In this document: positions 31,691 to 42,975 of the stretch, one piece after another
Numbering within the stretch: the first letter of the stretch is position 1
Layout of the letters: the number at the start of each line of letters is the position of its first letter
NCBI GenBank assembly: GCA_033557465.1
Contig: JAWIIG010000038.1
Coordinates: 2,790,001-2,854,000, forward strand
From: Ichthyophis bannanicus
Taxonomy: Eukaryota > Chordata > Amphibia > Gymnophiona > Ichthyophiidae
Direction of reading: 5' to 3'
DNA length: 64,000 nt
Made by a program: the position numbers and the translations under genes
The notes under the pieces: generated by a model
The model's input: the letters and a program-made list of their open reading frames with translations, nothing else
The model's database searches: none
Told to the model about the DNA's origin: nothing

Positions 31691-32829
31691 GATTTGGGTG
31701 CCACAACGTTTCCTCCTCCTGGGAGAGGAGATCTGGAGCAGACCCCAAGTCTAGGGAGGGAGCTTGAGAGAGATGCAGAAGTAGAGGGTACCACACTTGG
31801 CGTGGCCAACGTGGTGCTATGAGGATCATAGACCCCTTGTCTCTCTGAAGCTTGAACAGTGTCTTGGGAATGAGGGGAATAGGAGGAAAGGCATAGAGGA
31901 AATCTTGCCCCCAATGAAGGAGGAAGGCATCCCTGGCCTGAACTCCCTGACACGGAATCCTGGAACAGAACCGGGGAAGTTTGGCATTCCACGGACTTGC
32001 AAACAGGTCTATGTCTGGGGTTCCCCAAATTCGAAAGATCCTGGCTATCTGGTCCACATGGAGGGACCATTCGTGTGGAAGCAGAACTCGACTGAGTCTG
32101 TCTGCCCAAGAGTTTTGAACTCCTGGAAGATACACTGCCATGAGATGGATTTGATGCTCTCTGGCGAAGGCCCACAATCTCAGAGCTTCGCTGCAAAGTG
32201 ACAGAGAGCCAGTCCCCCCCCCCCTGCTTGTTCACATAGAACATGGCTACTTGGTTGTCCGTGTGGATGAGGACTGTCTTGTAGCTGAGCAGGGTGTGGA
32301 AGACTCTGAGAGCCAGAAAGATTGCTCTGAGCTCTAAGAGGTTGATATGTAGAGATGTCTCCTGTGGAGACCAGATGCCTTGGGTGGAGAGATCTTGTAG
32401 ATGAGCTCCCCAACCCTTTGGAGAGACATCAATGGTAAGGGTTGCTTGGGGTAACACCTGTTGAAAGGGGAACCCCAGCAACAGATTTTGAGTGGACTTC
32501 CACCAATGCAGTGAGGAAAAGAGGCGACTGGAGGTCGCTATCCTGTCTGACAGGCACCCTGATGCCTGGGTCCATTGGGTGGACAAAGTCCATTGAGCTG
32601 CTCTCATGTGAAGGCGAGCATAAGGAACCACATGCACGGTGGATGCCATGTGGCCTAAGAGTTGTAACATCTCTCGAGCAGTTAAATGGGATTTTAACTG
32701 AATCTGTGAGGCTAACTGCACCAAGTGTAGGCAACGGGCCTGGGGGAGATAGGCCCTTGCAGTTGTGGTATCCAGCAAGGCCCCTATAAACTCTAGAGAT
32801 TGAGTAGGGGTGAGATGGGATTTTGGAAA
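31650..32829 (-). pseudogene. DIRS B RT-RNase H C-terminal part
   Basis: RNase H blocks: LTIDVSPKGWGAHLQD, INLLELRAIFLALRVF, VLIHTDNQVAMFYVNKQG. At an 11-C run (32214-32224) the frame shifts, and the continuation MWAFAREHQIHLMAVYLPGV, WADRLSRVLLPHEW is found in another frame. The last segment (GTPDIDLFASPWNAKLPRF, FLYAFPPIPLIPKTLFKL, MILIAPRWPRQVWYPLLLHL) looks like the methyltransferase-like domain seen in DIRS polyproteins. The 5' continuation of the gene is at 37849 onwards, beyond insert C. Confidence 0.88.
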
Positions 32830-33089
32830 GCACAGTTACTTACCTGTAACAGGTGATCTCTGGAACAGCAGGAATTAGTCTTCACATATGGGAGACGTCG
32901 CCGACAGAGCCCGCACGGGAATGCTCCCCAGCATCCAATCAGAAAGCCTTTGGGAGCATCCCCCGCGCCTGCGCGGTGGCTTCCCACCCTTCCTACTGCC
33001 TCTCTCCAGTTGAGTTTTATAGCTGAGCCAGAAGGAGAGGAGAGGAAGGAATAGAGAGATACAACTCGTAGGGGAGGTGGGTGGGTTGT

Positions 33090-33183
33090 GAAGACTAATT
33101 CCTGCTGTTCCGGAGATCACCTGTTACAGGTAAGTAACTGTACTATCTCCAGGAACAAGTAGGAATGAGTCTTCACATATGGG
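33090..33183. repeat. Internal complementary region of DIRS C
   Basis: Reads GAAGACTAATTCCTGCTGTT, then TCACCTGTTACAGGTAAGTA, then TCTCCAGGAACAAG. It is the complement of the joined left and right termini, one base shorter than in A and B near the join. Confidence 0.9.
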
Positions 33184-34698
33184 GACTCCCTAGCTAAGGA
33201 TGCCTGGGGAGATCCCATAAGCGCAGCCCAGGACAGGATGGAATTTTCCCAACCTGGATCCCCGGCATCCCCTGAGGGATGGAGGGTAGGAGTTGAGAAG
33301 AGAGGAACAGCAAAACCCCAAAGACTACAAGGGGAGTAGTCTTTAGAATGCATGTGAAGTATCATTAAGTATCATTAAGCATGTAATGAATCAATGACCT
33401 AGTACCACGTAGAGCTTACCTACTGGGTTGTAGGAAGTAGAACTGAGATGAAGGTACTGTAGACGCAGAAGCGAGGTCTTCAAGGGAACTTCACAGCAGC
33501 GAGGAGGAAGTTCCAAATCCGGACGGGCAGGAGACCCAGGAGTCAACTGGGGCAGGAGAAGGACGGCAGGTCTTCAAGGAAGCTCTGTGCGAAAAGCTGA
33601 GCACTCCCTCAGGAGTAGAGTCCGTAACCCTGAGGACTAAGAGTAGAAGACTGACCGATCTGGATAGCCCAGTCCGGAGGAGAATGGGGGTGTACCCCAG
33701 ACCGAAGGAGTACACAGTCTACCCTAGCTGAAGGGATAGGGAGACAAGGGTCTGAACCTCATGAAGGAGGGCATAACTAAAAGCAGAAGCTGTTGACTTC
33801 ACAGCAGTAAGCGGAGTACATAAGTACCGGCCATTGGGGAATTAGTCAGTAGAACACAGGCACTGTGGACATCACCCAATATGCGCCTACCGAAACAGAT
33901 AATATCTAATATCCCTTTATATATATACATATATATAATACATATCGAGGTAAGTTGGGCATGGAGAACGCCCACCCGGGTACTAACACCGGTATGCCCA
34001 GGGACCTACCTACGTGAGCATAACACATAACACTGATAAGGCGGACCTGCCACTGATCCACAGAAAATGCCCACCTCGGGAGGTGGCGTCAAAGATCCAT
34101 CCAGAGAAGGGATCTATTCCTGTGGGGCAGGGGCAGATCAGCGAAAACTAACAGCACGATAGCGTGAAGGACAGAGGATAATATCAGTCCGGTAAGGGCA
34201 CATCAGAGGTACCTCAGGCCCTAGATGTGTACCCAGGGCATTCACGCAGAAAAAACTCGCCCCCCCGCCTTAACGGGAGACATGAGGGTATAGTCAACAA
34301 TAAGCCTTGGAGTGACTATAGCAGGGGGTTCTCCTGCCTGAACAGGGAGAACAGACAAGGGGACGGGGCTGACCCGGCCCTATCGAGGGATCGCTCAGGA
34401 CGTGCTGCGCAGGATAGCAAACAAAGGTCTACACTGGGAGAAGGATTTCGGTATGGTATCAACCTGGAAGAGAAGGGTTCGGGGAACGTACCTAAGGGTA
34501 AGTCAGTTGAAGGGTAGTATGTCCATGGGCCATAGCTATCATGGAATAGAGGTGATCTCCCTCTTCCGAAGGAAGGAGAATACCTTAACCCCTGGGCAGC
34601 ATCCGAACCATTTGCCCCACCTAACGAACCCCAGTGTAGAGCTAAAAATTTAAACTTCTGGTAAGAGAAGTTAATTGTAAGCCGCCGCATCCAGGAGC
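33184..34698. other. Non-coding part of DIRS C, in place of RT and YR
   Basis: 1.5 kb without RT or YR motifs. It includes a TA-rich patch at 33918-33943. Parts resemble the non-coding part of A: compare AAGACTGACCGATCTGGATA near 33648 with GGCTAACTGATTTGGACAAA near 40931, and the wording around 33950 with that around 41090. This supports common descent of A and C as gag-only elements. Confidence 0.6.
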
Positions 34699-37484
34699 CT
34701 AAAGCTGCTTGGTATGAGTATCCCGACACGGGCCCGGGAACTTCAGACCGGATTGAGATGTCCCTTGCTTAGGCGCACCCGGCGGGTGGGCGGAGGGATG
34801 AAATTTTCTCTTCCTAGGGAAGGAAGGTCTAGTAGGACATTTTCCACCCCCGGGGGGAAGAGAGGACTTTGGACGGCTTCTAACGCTAGGAGGGTTAGCG
34901 AAGCACTGAGCAACCTGACGTAAGGCTTCGCTGTTGAAGAGGTGATCTCCAGCACATGGAGAATTGCCCAAATTATGTTGTGCCCGCCTACACAAGTCTG
35001 ACGCCTGCAACCATGCTGTACGACGTGCTCTGATGGCAATAGCAGAGGATCTGCTGACCGACAGGAAGGAGTCTAGAGAAGCACGAGAAAGGAACCCAGA
35101 GATATTCCTGCAATGATAAAGAAGCAAGGAATATTCAGAGGCCTTAGTTGCAGACAAAAAGGGAGACAAAAGAGATAATCTCTCGGTGACCTCCCGGAGT
35201 GCCAGGCTCATAATGAAATATATGAAATAATTCTGGAAGCCAACATGGATGTTTGGAAGGTTTGACGCCCCAGGGTATCCAGCGTTTTAGAGGCACGATC
35301 TGGGGGACGAGAAGAATGCTGCTTCTTGCTTCCAACCTTCCTCAGCGCTGATTCCACCACGATGGAATGATGTGGAAACTGGTGCTGCCGAAAACCCGGG
35401 GAGGGGGGCACCCGATACAGAGCATGCATGTCTGTAAACGGTGCCGGAACCCTCAAAGGCGACCGCCAAGCCCCCAGCAGAAGATCCTGCAGGGAAGGAT
35501 GTAAAGGAAGCATTACGGCTGCCTGTTCCGCAGGGCCTGGACTTAGGGAAGGACCCGGAATAGGAATGGCAAGCAAGTCCGCCATGTCAAGGAGAAAATC
35601 CTGAAAAGACGGCTCTCCCAGAGGGGCTATGCCGGGGTAGGCGAAGGCGGGAGGGGCCGCCTGGGCACCAAAAGACCTATCGGACTGACGCCGGCTGGGC
35701 AGAGGGTGGTACCAGCAGTCCCGGATCGGGGCAGTCAGCACGGCGTTGACGGTTCCTGGAATTGATTCCAAGATAGGCATCGAAGGGGTCGATGGCACCG
35801 ATGGAACCGCCGGAGTCGGCCTCGGCCCCGACCCCGGGGCCGGCCCTGCTGACGATTGAAGCGGTTCTGAGGCAACCGGAGAGCAGTGGTTAGAGATCTC
35901 TGCACTGCGTCGCAGGAAGGGACCGGGGCCGGTCCCGAAACGTGCCGTAGCCAAGCCTTTGAGGCTGGATACAGATTCGAGGCTGGGCATCGAACTGAGC
36001 AAGGAGATCGACTCCCTCCTAGAGGGCCCCGGCGGCGGAGGCGGCGATGCCGATCCCGGGGAGCGAATCGGAACCGTGTCGATTGGTGCCGTAGGCACCG
36101 AGGGCCCACGAGAACGAAGCTCGGTAGAGGGGGGAACACCCAACCCCGGCATCGATGCCGAGCGGTAGGCACCGCCAGACGCCGGGACCCCTCTCGAGCC
36201 TGTCTTACCCAGAGGAGAATCCTGCCGGGGCGTACGACCCGTCCCCGAGGGTACCCAGGTAACCCGATGACGAGCCCCTGCGGGGCGTGAAACGCACAAC
36301 CCCGGTGCCGACGCCAGGGTACCGGCATCTCTTGACGCTGGAACCAACCCCCTGGCTGGCCGGGGCGACGGGAAACCAGACTGGATCGAAGCGATCGAAG
36401 GCACCGGGGCCCCCCTTCTAGCGATGAGCGGAGCACTCGACGTCTGCGTCGATGCCGGGGGATCGCCCGTCCGGGGCAGATCGATAGACCCCGAAGGTAC
36501 CGGGGGAGCCAGGCGGTGATCCCTGGTGACGAGGGGAGCACTCGACACCCATGCCGACGCCGGGAAAACGGTGCCGTTCAAATCCGGTACCGCCCCCGCG
36601 CAGGGCTGGGATGCAGGCAAGTCAGACTGGGTCGAAGCGATCGGCCCCAAAGGCGCCGAGGACACTAGATGACGATCCCCGTCGGAGAGTGGGACACTTG
36701 ATGCCGACGCCGCTGCCGAGGAATCGGTACCGCCCGAAGCGGGTACCACCTCCGCGCATGGCAGGGATGAAGGAACGCCAGACTGGGTCGAGTCGATCGG
36801 CCCCGGAGGTGCCGAGGACAGCAGCTGACGATCCCCAGTGAGGAGCGGAACGCTCGACACCGACGCCGATGCCGGTGGGGTCGGTACCGCCCGAAGCGGA
36901 TACCACCTCCGCGCATGGCTGGGATGTAGGGAAGCCAGACTGGGTAGAGTCGATCGGCCCCGGAGGTGCCGAGGACACCAGCTGACGATCCCTGGCGAAG
37001 AGTGGAACACCCGACGCCGGCACCGATGTCGGGGAAACCGCACAGCTCGAAGCGGATACCACCCTCGAGCATGGCTCGGGAATGTTCTGTGAGGAGCGAA
37101 CCTCAGGAACAACCCGAAACCTCGTGAATGCTTTGGAGCCCGAAGACTCCCGCCGGGGTTTAATTGCCAAGGAGGGCTTGAGGGGTTGGCCGGAGCCGTC
37201 ATCATGCCACGCATGAGACTCGCCCCTCAAGACTTGGCTAGTCTTAACAGACTGTTTTGTGGTTACCTGATCCTGGAGAGAAGAGAAAACCGATGACCGC
37301 ACCCTAGGGGGAAAGACGTCATCGAGGGACACCCGAAAAAGGGAAGGTCTTCTCCCGATACTGGAGCCCGGGGAACTGGGGAGAAAAGGGTCAGGGCCCA
37401 AACAGGAGAGGCACCAGGCATTGGAGTCTAAGTGAAAAACTAAGTCTCCACAGTGGGGGCACTTCTGAGGGAAGAAGGCTCCAT
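34699..37484 (-). pseudogene. DIRS C gag, with internal minisatellite, frameshifted
   Basis: The probable start is the ATG at 37482-37484, with a Cys-rich zinc-binding block in a neighbouring frame just after it (KCPHCGDLVFHLDSNAWCLS, CLGPD). The middle (about 36340-37070) is built of tandem units of roughly 155 bases encoding VSSAP, GDRxLVSSAPPGPIDSTQSG and similar Ser/Pro/Gly-rich text. The conserved C-terminal gag domain is SFQDFLLDMADLLAIPIP, PLHPSLQDLLLG, PHHSIVVESALRKVGSKKQ, FQTSMLASRIISY, then RASLDSFLSVSRSSAIAIRA and RTAWLQASDL, split by a stop at 35208. At least two frameshifts are present. Gag would package element RNA. Confidence 0.82.
36340..37070. repeat. Minisatellite within gag of DIRS C (~155 bp units)
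   Basis: The phrase AGACTGGGTCGAAGCGATCG or a close variant recurs near 36628, 36781 and 36938, with more diverged units to the left (for example near 36380). Spacing is 153-157 bases, close to 51-52 codons, so length changes largely preserve frame. Confidence 0.82.
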
Positions 37485-37848
37485 GCTGTGCAGCCCGATA
37501 GGCCTCAAAACGACCAGAGGGAAAAAAGGTTCCCTCGAGGTGACTAAAAGAATAAAAGAAAAGAAAAAAAGGGGCACCGGTGGTGCCGTTGTCGGCGGGA
37601 AAAAGGCCGCGATCACAGGAAACAAGAAAAGAAAGAAAAGTTTCTGCGGTGGCAGGAGGTACGTCCTGTCTGCTCCGCGGAAAAACGAAAACTGGAGAGA
37701 GGCAGTAGGAAGGGCGGGAAGCCACTGCGCAGGCGCGGGGGATGCTCCCAAAGGCTTTCTGATTGGATGCTGGGGAGCATTCCCGTGCAGGCTCCGTCGG
37801 CGACGTCTCCCATATGTGAAGACTCATTCCTGCTTGTTCCTGGAGATT

Positions 37849-38506
37849 GTTTATTACCAGTCCCAGATACTGAAGAACACGCCTTGTGCAGGCCAGGGAA
37901 GCCTGGGCCTCTGACTGGGATGGAGCTCGGATGAGCCAGTCGTCCAGATATGGGAATACGAATATCCCTAGAGTGCGTAGAAATGCAGCTACTATTGCCA
38001 TGCATTTGGTGAACACTCTTGGTGCAGAGGCCAGACCGAAAGGAAGCACTTTGTATTGGTAGTGCTTTCCCTGGTAAAGGAACCAAAGGAACCTTCTGTG
38101 TGTTGGATGGATGAGGACATGGGTGTACGCATCCTTGAGATCTAGAGAACAAAGCCAGTCCTGACTGGAGGCATGGAAGGAGAGTTCCGAGAGAAGTCAT
38201 CTTGAATTTCTCCTTGCATAGAAACTTGTTCAATTCTCTGAGATCTAAAATGGGTCTGTAGCCCACTGTTTTCTTTGGAATGAGAAAATAGGGGGAGTAG
38301 AACCCTGAGCCCTGTTGAAGAAGGGGTACTTCTTCTATTGCCACTTGGGCAAGAAGGGTGGCAATCTCTTGACCTAGAAGTTGAGGAGAGATGTTGGAGA
38401 ATTGAACTGTTTCACCATAGTGTGAGGAGGAAGGTTTAAGAAGTGAAGCTTGTACCCGTCTCTTATGAGAGAGAGGGTCCATTGCTCTGCTGTGATTTGT
38501 TCCCAT
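37849..38506 (-). pseudogene. DIRS B reverse transcriptase N-terminal part
   Basis: Blocks: FSNISPQLLGQEIATLLAQ, GFYSPYFLIPKKTVGYRPI, LDLRELNKFLCKEKFKMTS. Near 38160 the frame shifts by a small indel. The palm then reads LDLKDAYTH (first catalytic Asp), VLPFGLASAPRVFTKCMA and FVFPYLDDWLI (catalytic YLDD). The gene stops at LGLVIN against insert C and resumes at 32829. RT with the RNase H part would copy element RNA. Confidence 0.9.
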
Positions 38507-38593
38507 CTGGGAGCAAAATGACCTAATCTTCCTGGGATGGTGAGAGGCTCTGGATGTTCTAGAGCGAGAAAGGCTAAGTTCTCTATTTGTAAG

Positions 38594-40448
38594 TCAAAGG
38601 CCCTGAGGAGGCTGAGGCTGTTGGGTCGTAGCAGTCCTCACAGCCTTAGGCTTGGCCTGTTTTGGTTGTTGTTGCCTCTTTGTAGCAAAACAACCTGCAG
38701 AAGAGGCCTGACCATAAACAGAAGAATATTTCCCTTTTTTTGGGAAAAATCCTTTTTTGAACAATCTCTTTTTAAAAGGAACAGAAGTAGACTTTGAAAG
38801 TCTATCTAAAGCAGAATTTTCAGCATCCATTTGGTTGGCCTTTGCTTGCCAATCTTTGTCAAACAGGTTTTCACCTGTACAAGGAAGGTTACCTAGTCCA
38901 TCCTGAACCCAGGATTCCAAATCAGAGGCTTGTAACCAAGCAACTCTGTGTGCACCTATGGCAATAGCCGAGGCTCTGCTGGCACCTTCAAAAGAGTCAA
39001 AGGCTGCACGGTTGGAAAACTTGGAAATATCCTGGGCATGTTTAAGCCAGGTGAGAAACTCTTCCCTTTTATTTTCTGACATAAAAGGAGATAAGGTTTG
39101 CAGATGATCTGTAACTTCCTTTAGAAACATCCCCATATAGAGACTATAGGAGTTGATTCTGGCTACAAGCATACTGGCCTGGAAAATTCTCCTGCCAAAG
39201 GCATCTAAGGTTCTGCATTCTCTTCCTGGAGGAGTAGAAGAGTGCCTCTTTGTACTCTTGATCTTTTTCATAGCAGACTCCACCACAATGGAGTGGTGAG
39301 GAAGCTGAGTCTTATGAAAACCAGGACAAGGAGGAACACGATAAATGGTGTCCAACCTACGAGAATGAGGGGAGGTGGTAAGAGGAGTCTCCCATATGCC
39401 CAACATGTGATCATAGAGAATCTCATGTATTGGTAAAGTGGCTGCCTCTTTGGGAGCCTTAGGATATTGTAAAATATATAATTTTTTGGCTCTAGGCTCT
39501 GTCTCAGAGGCCACTGAGATGGAAAGGCCCCTGGCCACCTCCCTGATAAAGTCTTGAAAAGACAAGTCCTCTGGAGGAGACATTCTCCTTTTTGGAGAAG
39601 AGGGTTCCTGAGGAAGGATCCCCGATGCTTCAATAGAGGCCTCTGATTCATCAGAGTCCTCAGAGGAATCGAAGTATCGCCTGTCTGGATGCTCTCGCAG
39701 AGCCCGATACGCATACCGGGGGGTATCGACATCGGGAGTACTCGGTACCGGATCGGTACCGATGGGCATCACAGGATAGTGTACCCCTGCCATCGATGTC
39801 GATGCAATCGGTACTGGCAGCGGAACTGGTATCGGGTCCGGTACCGGAATCAGAACCGACAACGGAGTTTGTTGCGGTACCGAAGGCATCGCAGCTTGTA
39901 TGAATGCCGTGATGGCATGCTGCATGGTCAGAATATTCTGATCCATCGACTCCACCAATGTCTGGATGTCGGTACCGGTGTGAACCGCCGGTACCCCAGA
40001 ACATTGTAACAGGTGATCGGTCGAAGCTGAGCCATCGATGTCAACCTGTGACCCCATAGATAAAGCTTTGGAAGCCGGAGACTCCCACCGGGGTAATTTT
40101 GCCGGTGTGGATTCCTCGAGAGCAAGCCCGGGGGCATCTCGATACTTAGAGGGAGATGTACTCTTCGAGGACCGGCCAGATTTAAGTTTGGTTACCTGAG
40201 ATCCATTGGAGGAAGAAGAAGCCCTGGAAGACGTCGATGCCACAGAAGCTGCATCAGAGGGAAACAGGGTACTGAGCTTGGCTGCTCGATTCTGTAAACC
40301 TCTTTTAGACATCATGGAACAGGACTCACAGTCCGCGATGGAATGGTCAGGACCTAAACATTTAAGACACCAGTCGTGGCTGTCGGTGACAGAAATAGTG
40401 CTACTGCACTTCATGCACCTTTTTGAACCCGGAGGCGGGCTTTTCCAT
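38594..40448 (-). pseudogene. DIRS B gag, one frameshift near the start
   Basis: From 40414 to 38594 the frame is open for 606 codons. The natural start is probably ATG at 40448 (MEKPASGFK), put out of frame by one extra A in an A-run before the zinc block RCMKCSSTISVTDSHDWCLK, CLGPDHSIADCESC. The middle is Ser/Pro-rich with many VP and IP pairs (PVPDPIPVPLPVPIAST). The C-terminal gag domain is LSFQDFIREVARGLSISVAS, PIHEILYDHMLGIWETP, LPHHSIVVESAMKKIKSTKR, FQASMLVARINSYSLYMGMF, SASAIAI-type helices and a basic tail with QPKQAKPKAV. It is upstream of RT, as in all DIRS. It could be functional if the N-terminus is dispensable. Confidence 0.85.
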
Positions 40449-40833
40449 GAGGAAAAATTTTCTGTAGGCCTAAGGCCACAGAAAGAAAAAATGCACTGAG
40501 GTAGAAAAAGAGTAGTTATTATTTATTTATTTTTTTTATAAAGAAAGAAAAAAACGGCGGTACCGGTCCGGAGTCGAGAAGGCAGACACGCGATTAAAGA
40601 AATAAAAGAAAAAATAAGAAATTCTTCAGCGGTGACAGGAAACACGACCTGCTGGCTCCGCGGAAAAAGAAGAACTGGAGAGAGGCAGTTAGGAAAGGCG
40701 GGAAGGCAGTGCGCAGGCGCTGTGGGATGCTCCCAAAAGCTTTCCTTTTGGACGCTGGGGAGCGTTCCCGCGCAGGCTCCGTCGGTACCGACGATACCCA
40801 TATGTGAAGACTCATTCCTGCTTGTTCCTGGAG

Positions 40834-41408
40834 TAGTCCAAAAACGGTGGGCCTTCAGCGGAAGGCTTTATGAGAAAAACCCTAGCTCTTTTGGAGGCAG
40901 AGTGAGTCACTCTTAGGAGCAAAAAGAGGAGGCTAACTGATTTGGACAAACAGGCACAGTCCTTGTGGGGAGAAAGGGTGTGGGAACTCCTTGTATCCTA
41001 AAAAGAGAGGACAAATGCCTGAGGCGTTAAAGCCTGTGATTAACTGAAGATCCACAATGTCTCTCCTAACTGGGGTAAGCTAGGAGAGATATTGGGCACG
41101 GAGAGCTTCAGAGGTACCTAAACCGTTAGGTTATGGTATAAAAATTGTTGACTACCACAGGAGTGGTTGTGTGTGTAGAACCCCAAACCTGCTAGATAGC
41201 ATAGGTATGGGTAAAGCCCCTCTGTCAGAAACATATAGCTATATAAGGATAGACAGTGAGATAGATAAGTATGTGGATACATATCTATCTATAATACAAT
41301 ATCTCAACAGAAACATATATATAGATAGATAGATAGATAGATAGACAGACATATAAGAATATATCTATAGTGAGATATGGCAGGGCATGAAATACACACA
41401 AAAAAGTA
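40834..41408. other. Non-coding part of DIRS A between inserts B and D
   Basis: 575 bases of element A with no RT or YR motif. It ends in a GATA microsatellite close to D. Confidence 0.6.
41322..41344. repeat. GATA microsatellite
   Basis: About six GATA units followed by GACAGACATATA, within the non-coding part of DIRS A, 65 bases before D. Confidence 0.9.
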
Positions 41409-41675
41409 GAGTAGTTACTCACCTGTAACAGGTGTTCTCCAGGAGCAGCAGGAACCAGTCCTCACATATGGGTGACGTCGGCGCCGACGGAGCCCTCGTG
41501 CGGAGCATTTCCCCAGCTTTCAAAGAAAGCCTTTGGGAATTGCAGCGCGCATGCGCGGTCCTCTTCCCGCCCAAGGGTGCCATCTTGCTCAGTCTGATGA
41601 CATAGCTAAAAGACAGCAAAAAATTAGCAAAAATAAATGATATGACTGCAACTCCAAGGGGAGGAGGGAGGGTTG

Positions 41676-41771
41676 TGAGGACTGATTCCTGCTGCTCCTG
41701 GAGAACACCTGTTACAGGTGAGTAACTACTCTTTCTCCAGGACCAAGCAGGAAGTCAGTCCTCACATATGG
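41676..41771. repeat. Internal complementary region of DIRS D
   Basis: Contains CTGCTGCTCCTGGAGAACAC, TGTTACAGGTGAGTAACTAC, TCTTTCTCCAGGACCAAGC. The first half complements the left end and the second half complements the right end exactly through CCATATGTGAGGACTGACTT. Confidence 0.94.
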
Positions 41772-41912
41772 GACTCCCCAGCTTAAGGCTACCGGAGACC
41801 CCAAGCGGAAAAAAAAGAGCTCCCTCGAGCTCGACAGCACAGAAGGAAGGAATCTTCGCTGAGAACGCCCCCGACCGGTAGCCCAACATCAGGGCCGGAG
41901 GGTAGGAGTTGC

Positions 41913-42975
41913 CTAAACCCCAAAGAGATTATGGAGTACTGCCTGTCCGAAAGCACTGTCCCTGCGGGACTCCCTCTCAAGGCAGTAATGGGCCGCAAAA
42001 ATCTGGCTTGAAGACCAAGTAGTGGCCCGGCAGATGTCTGCCAACGGAACAGAGCGGAGATGAGCCACTGACGCAGCCTTCGCCCTGACACGATGAGCCG
42101 TGACTCAACCCTCCAACGAGAGGCCGGCTGCCCCATAAGCCCAGGCGATACAGTCAGCGACCCATATGGACAACGTACGCTTGGAGACAGGGAGCCCCAA
42201 CTTATTGGGGTCAAAAGAAACAAAAAGCTGAACAGCCTTCCGATGCTCCCACGTACGGTCAAGGTAGAAGGATAACGCCCTCCTACAGTCCAGGGTATGC
42301 AAGACCATCTCAGCCCGGTTGGCATGCGGCCTGGGAAAGAAGGTCGGAAGAACCACCTCCTGATTGAGGTGAAAAGGTGAAACAACTTTAGGAAGAAACT
42401 TAGGGTGAGTCCGTAAGACTACCCTATTCCTGTAGAACCTAGTGTAAGGAGGATCAGACACTTGTGCCTGCAGTTCACTCACATGCCTAGCAGAGGTGAG
42501 AGCTACCAGAAATAAAGTTTTCCAGGAGAGAAAACGGAGAGGGCAGGTAGCCATAGGTTCAAAAGGCGGACAAGTAATCCGCTGTAAGACCACATTCAGA
42601 TCCCACTCAGGTGCCGGTGGACGCAAAGGAGGCTTAAGCAGAAGGAGGCCTCTGAGAAAACGAGCCACCAAAGGGTGGTTGGAAAGAGGCCTCCCGTCCA
42701 CTGGCGAGTGGTGCGCCGGGAGAGCACTGAGGTGAACCCTGACAGAGTTGGATTTAAGGCCTAGATTGGAGAGGTAAAGCAAATACTGCAATACTACCGC
42801 TACCAAACACGAGAAGGGATTCTCGCTGTGCTGAGCACACCATGTGGAGAATCTACGCCACTTAAGAGTGTAGGATTTCCTGGTGGATTGCCGCCTAGAG
42901 GCTAAGACGACGTCTTCCACCCCTCTAGGCAGGAGTAGGGGAGCCAGGACTACCCTTTCAGCAGCCAGGCCATCA
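41913..42975 (-). pseudogene. DIRS D tyrosine recombinase, inactivated
   Basis: Runs from about 42975 to the stop at 41913, about 354 codons. Core-binding part: VEDVVLASRRQSTRKSYTLK, WRRFSTWCAQHSE, LLYLSNLGLKSNSVRVHLSA. The first catalytic Arg is replaced: SARHVSELQA has His at 42483-42485, where B and E have Arg. An in-frame TGA at 42105-42107 sits just before VTAHRVRA (HxxR); both lesions could be CpG transitions. The Tyr block AHYCLERESRRDSAFGQ is kept. Because of these two changes D could not supply its own integrase. Confidence 0.88.

Larger units (their letters stand above)
32830..37848 (-). mobile_element. DIRS element C (gag-only), inserted in the RT gene of B
   Basis: The left end is CACAGTTACTTACCTGTAAC from 32831 and the right end is GCTTGTTCCTGGAGATT to 37848; an internal complementary region lies at 33090-33183. 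It is about 5.0 kb with a gag gene and no RT or YR. It interrupts B's RT gene without any target-site duplication: B's coding sequence resumes cleanly on either side. Its gag resembles that of A and not that of B, so A and C form one non-autonomous group. Confidence 0.9.
30131..40833 (-). mobile_element. DIRS element B (gag, RT-RNase H and YR), split by C
   Basis: The left end is GCACAGTTACTTACCTGTAA at 30131 and the right end is CTTGTTCCTGGAG to 40833, with the TCGGTACCGA palindrome core in both terminal repeats. Without C (32830-37848) it is about 5.7 kb. On the minus strand the genes run gag (40448-38594), RT-RNase H (38506-31650, split by C) and YR (to 30613), the standard DIRS order. It is inserted in element A. 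Confidence 0.92.

Noticed and set aside
30613..32778. Single 721-codon RT-YR fusion in DIRS B
   Set aside because: The apparent fusion results from a frame change at the 11-C run at 32214; related copies have separate overlapping genes.
36622..38049. 475-codon frame joining RT palm and gag text
   Set aside because: It crosses the B/C junction at 37848 and mixes genes of two elements.
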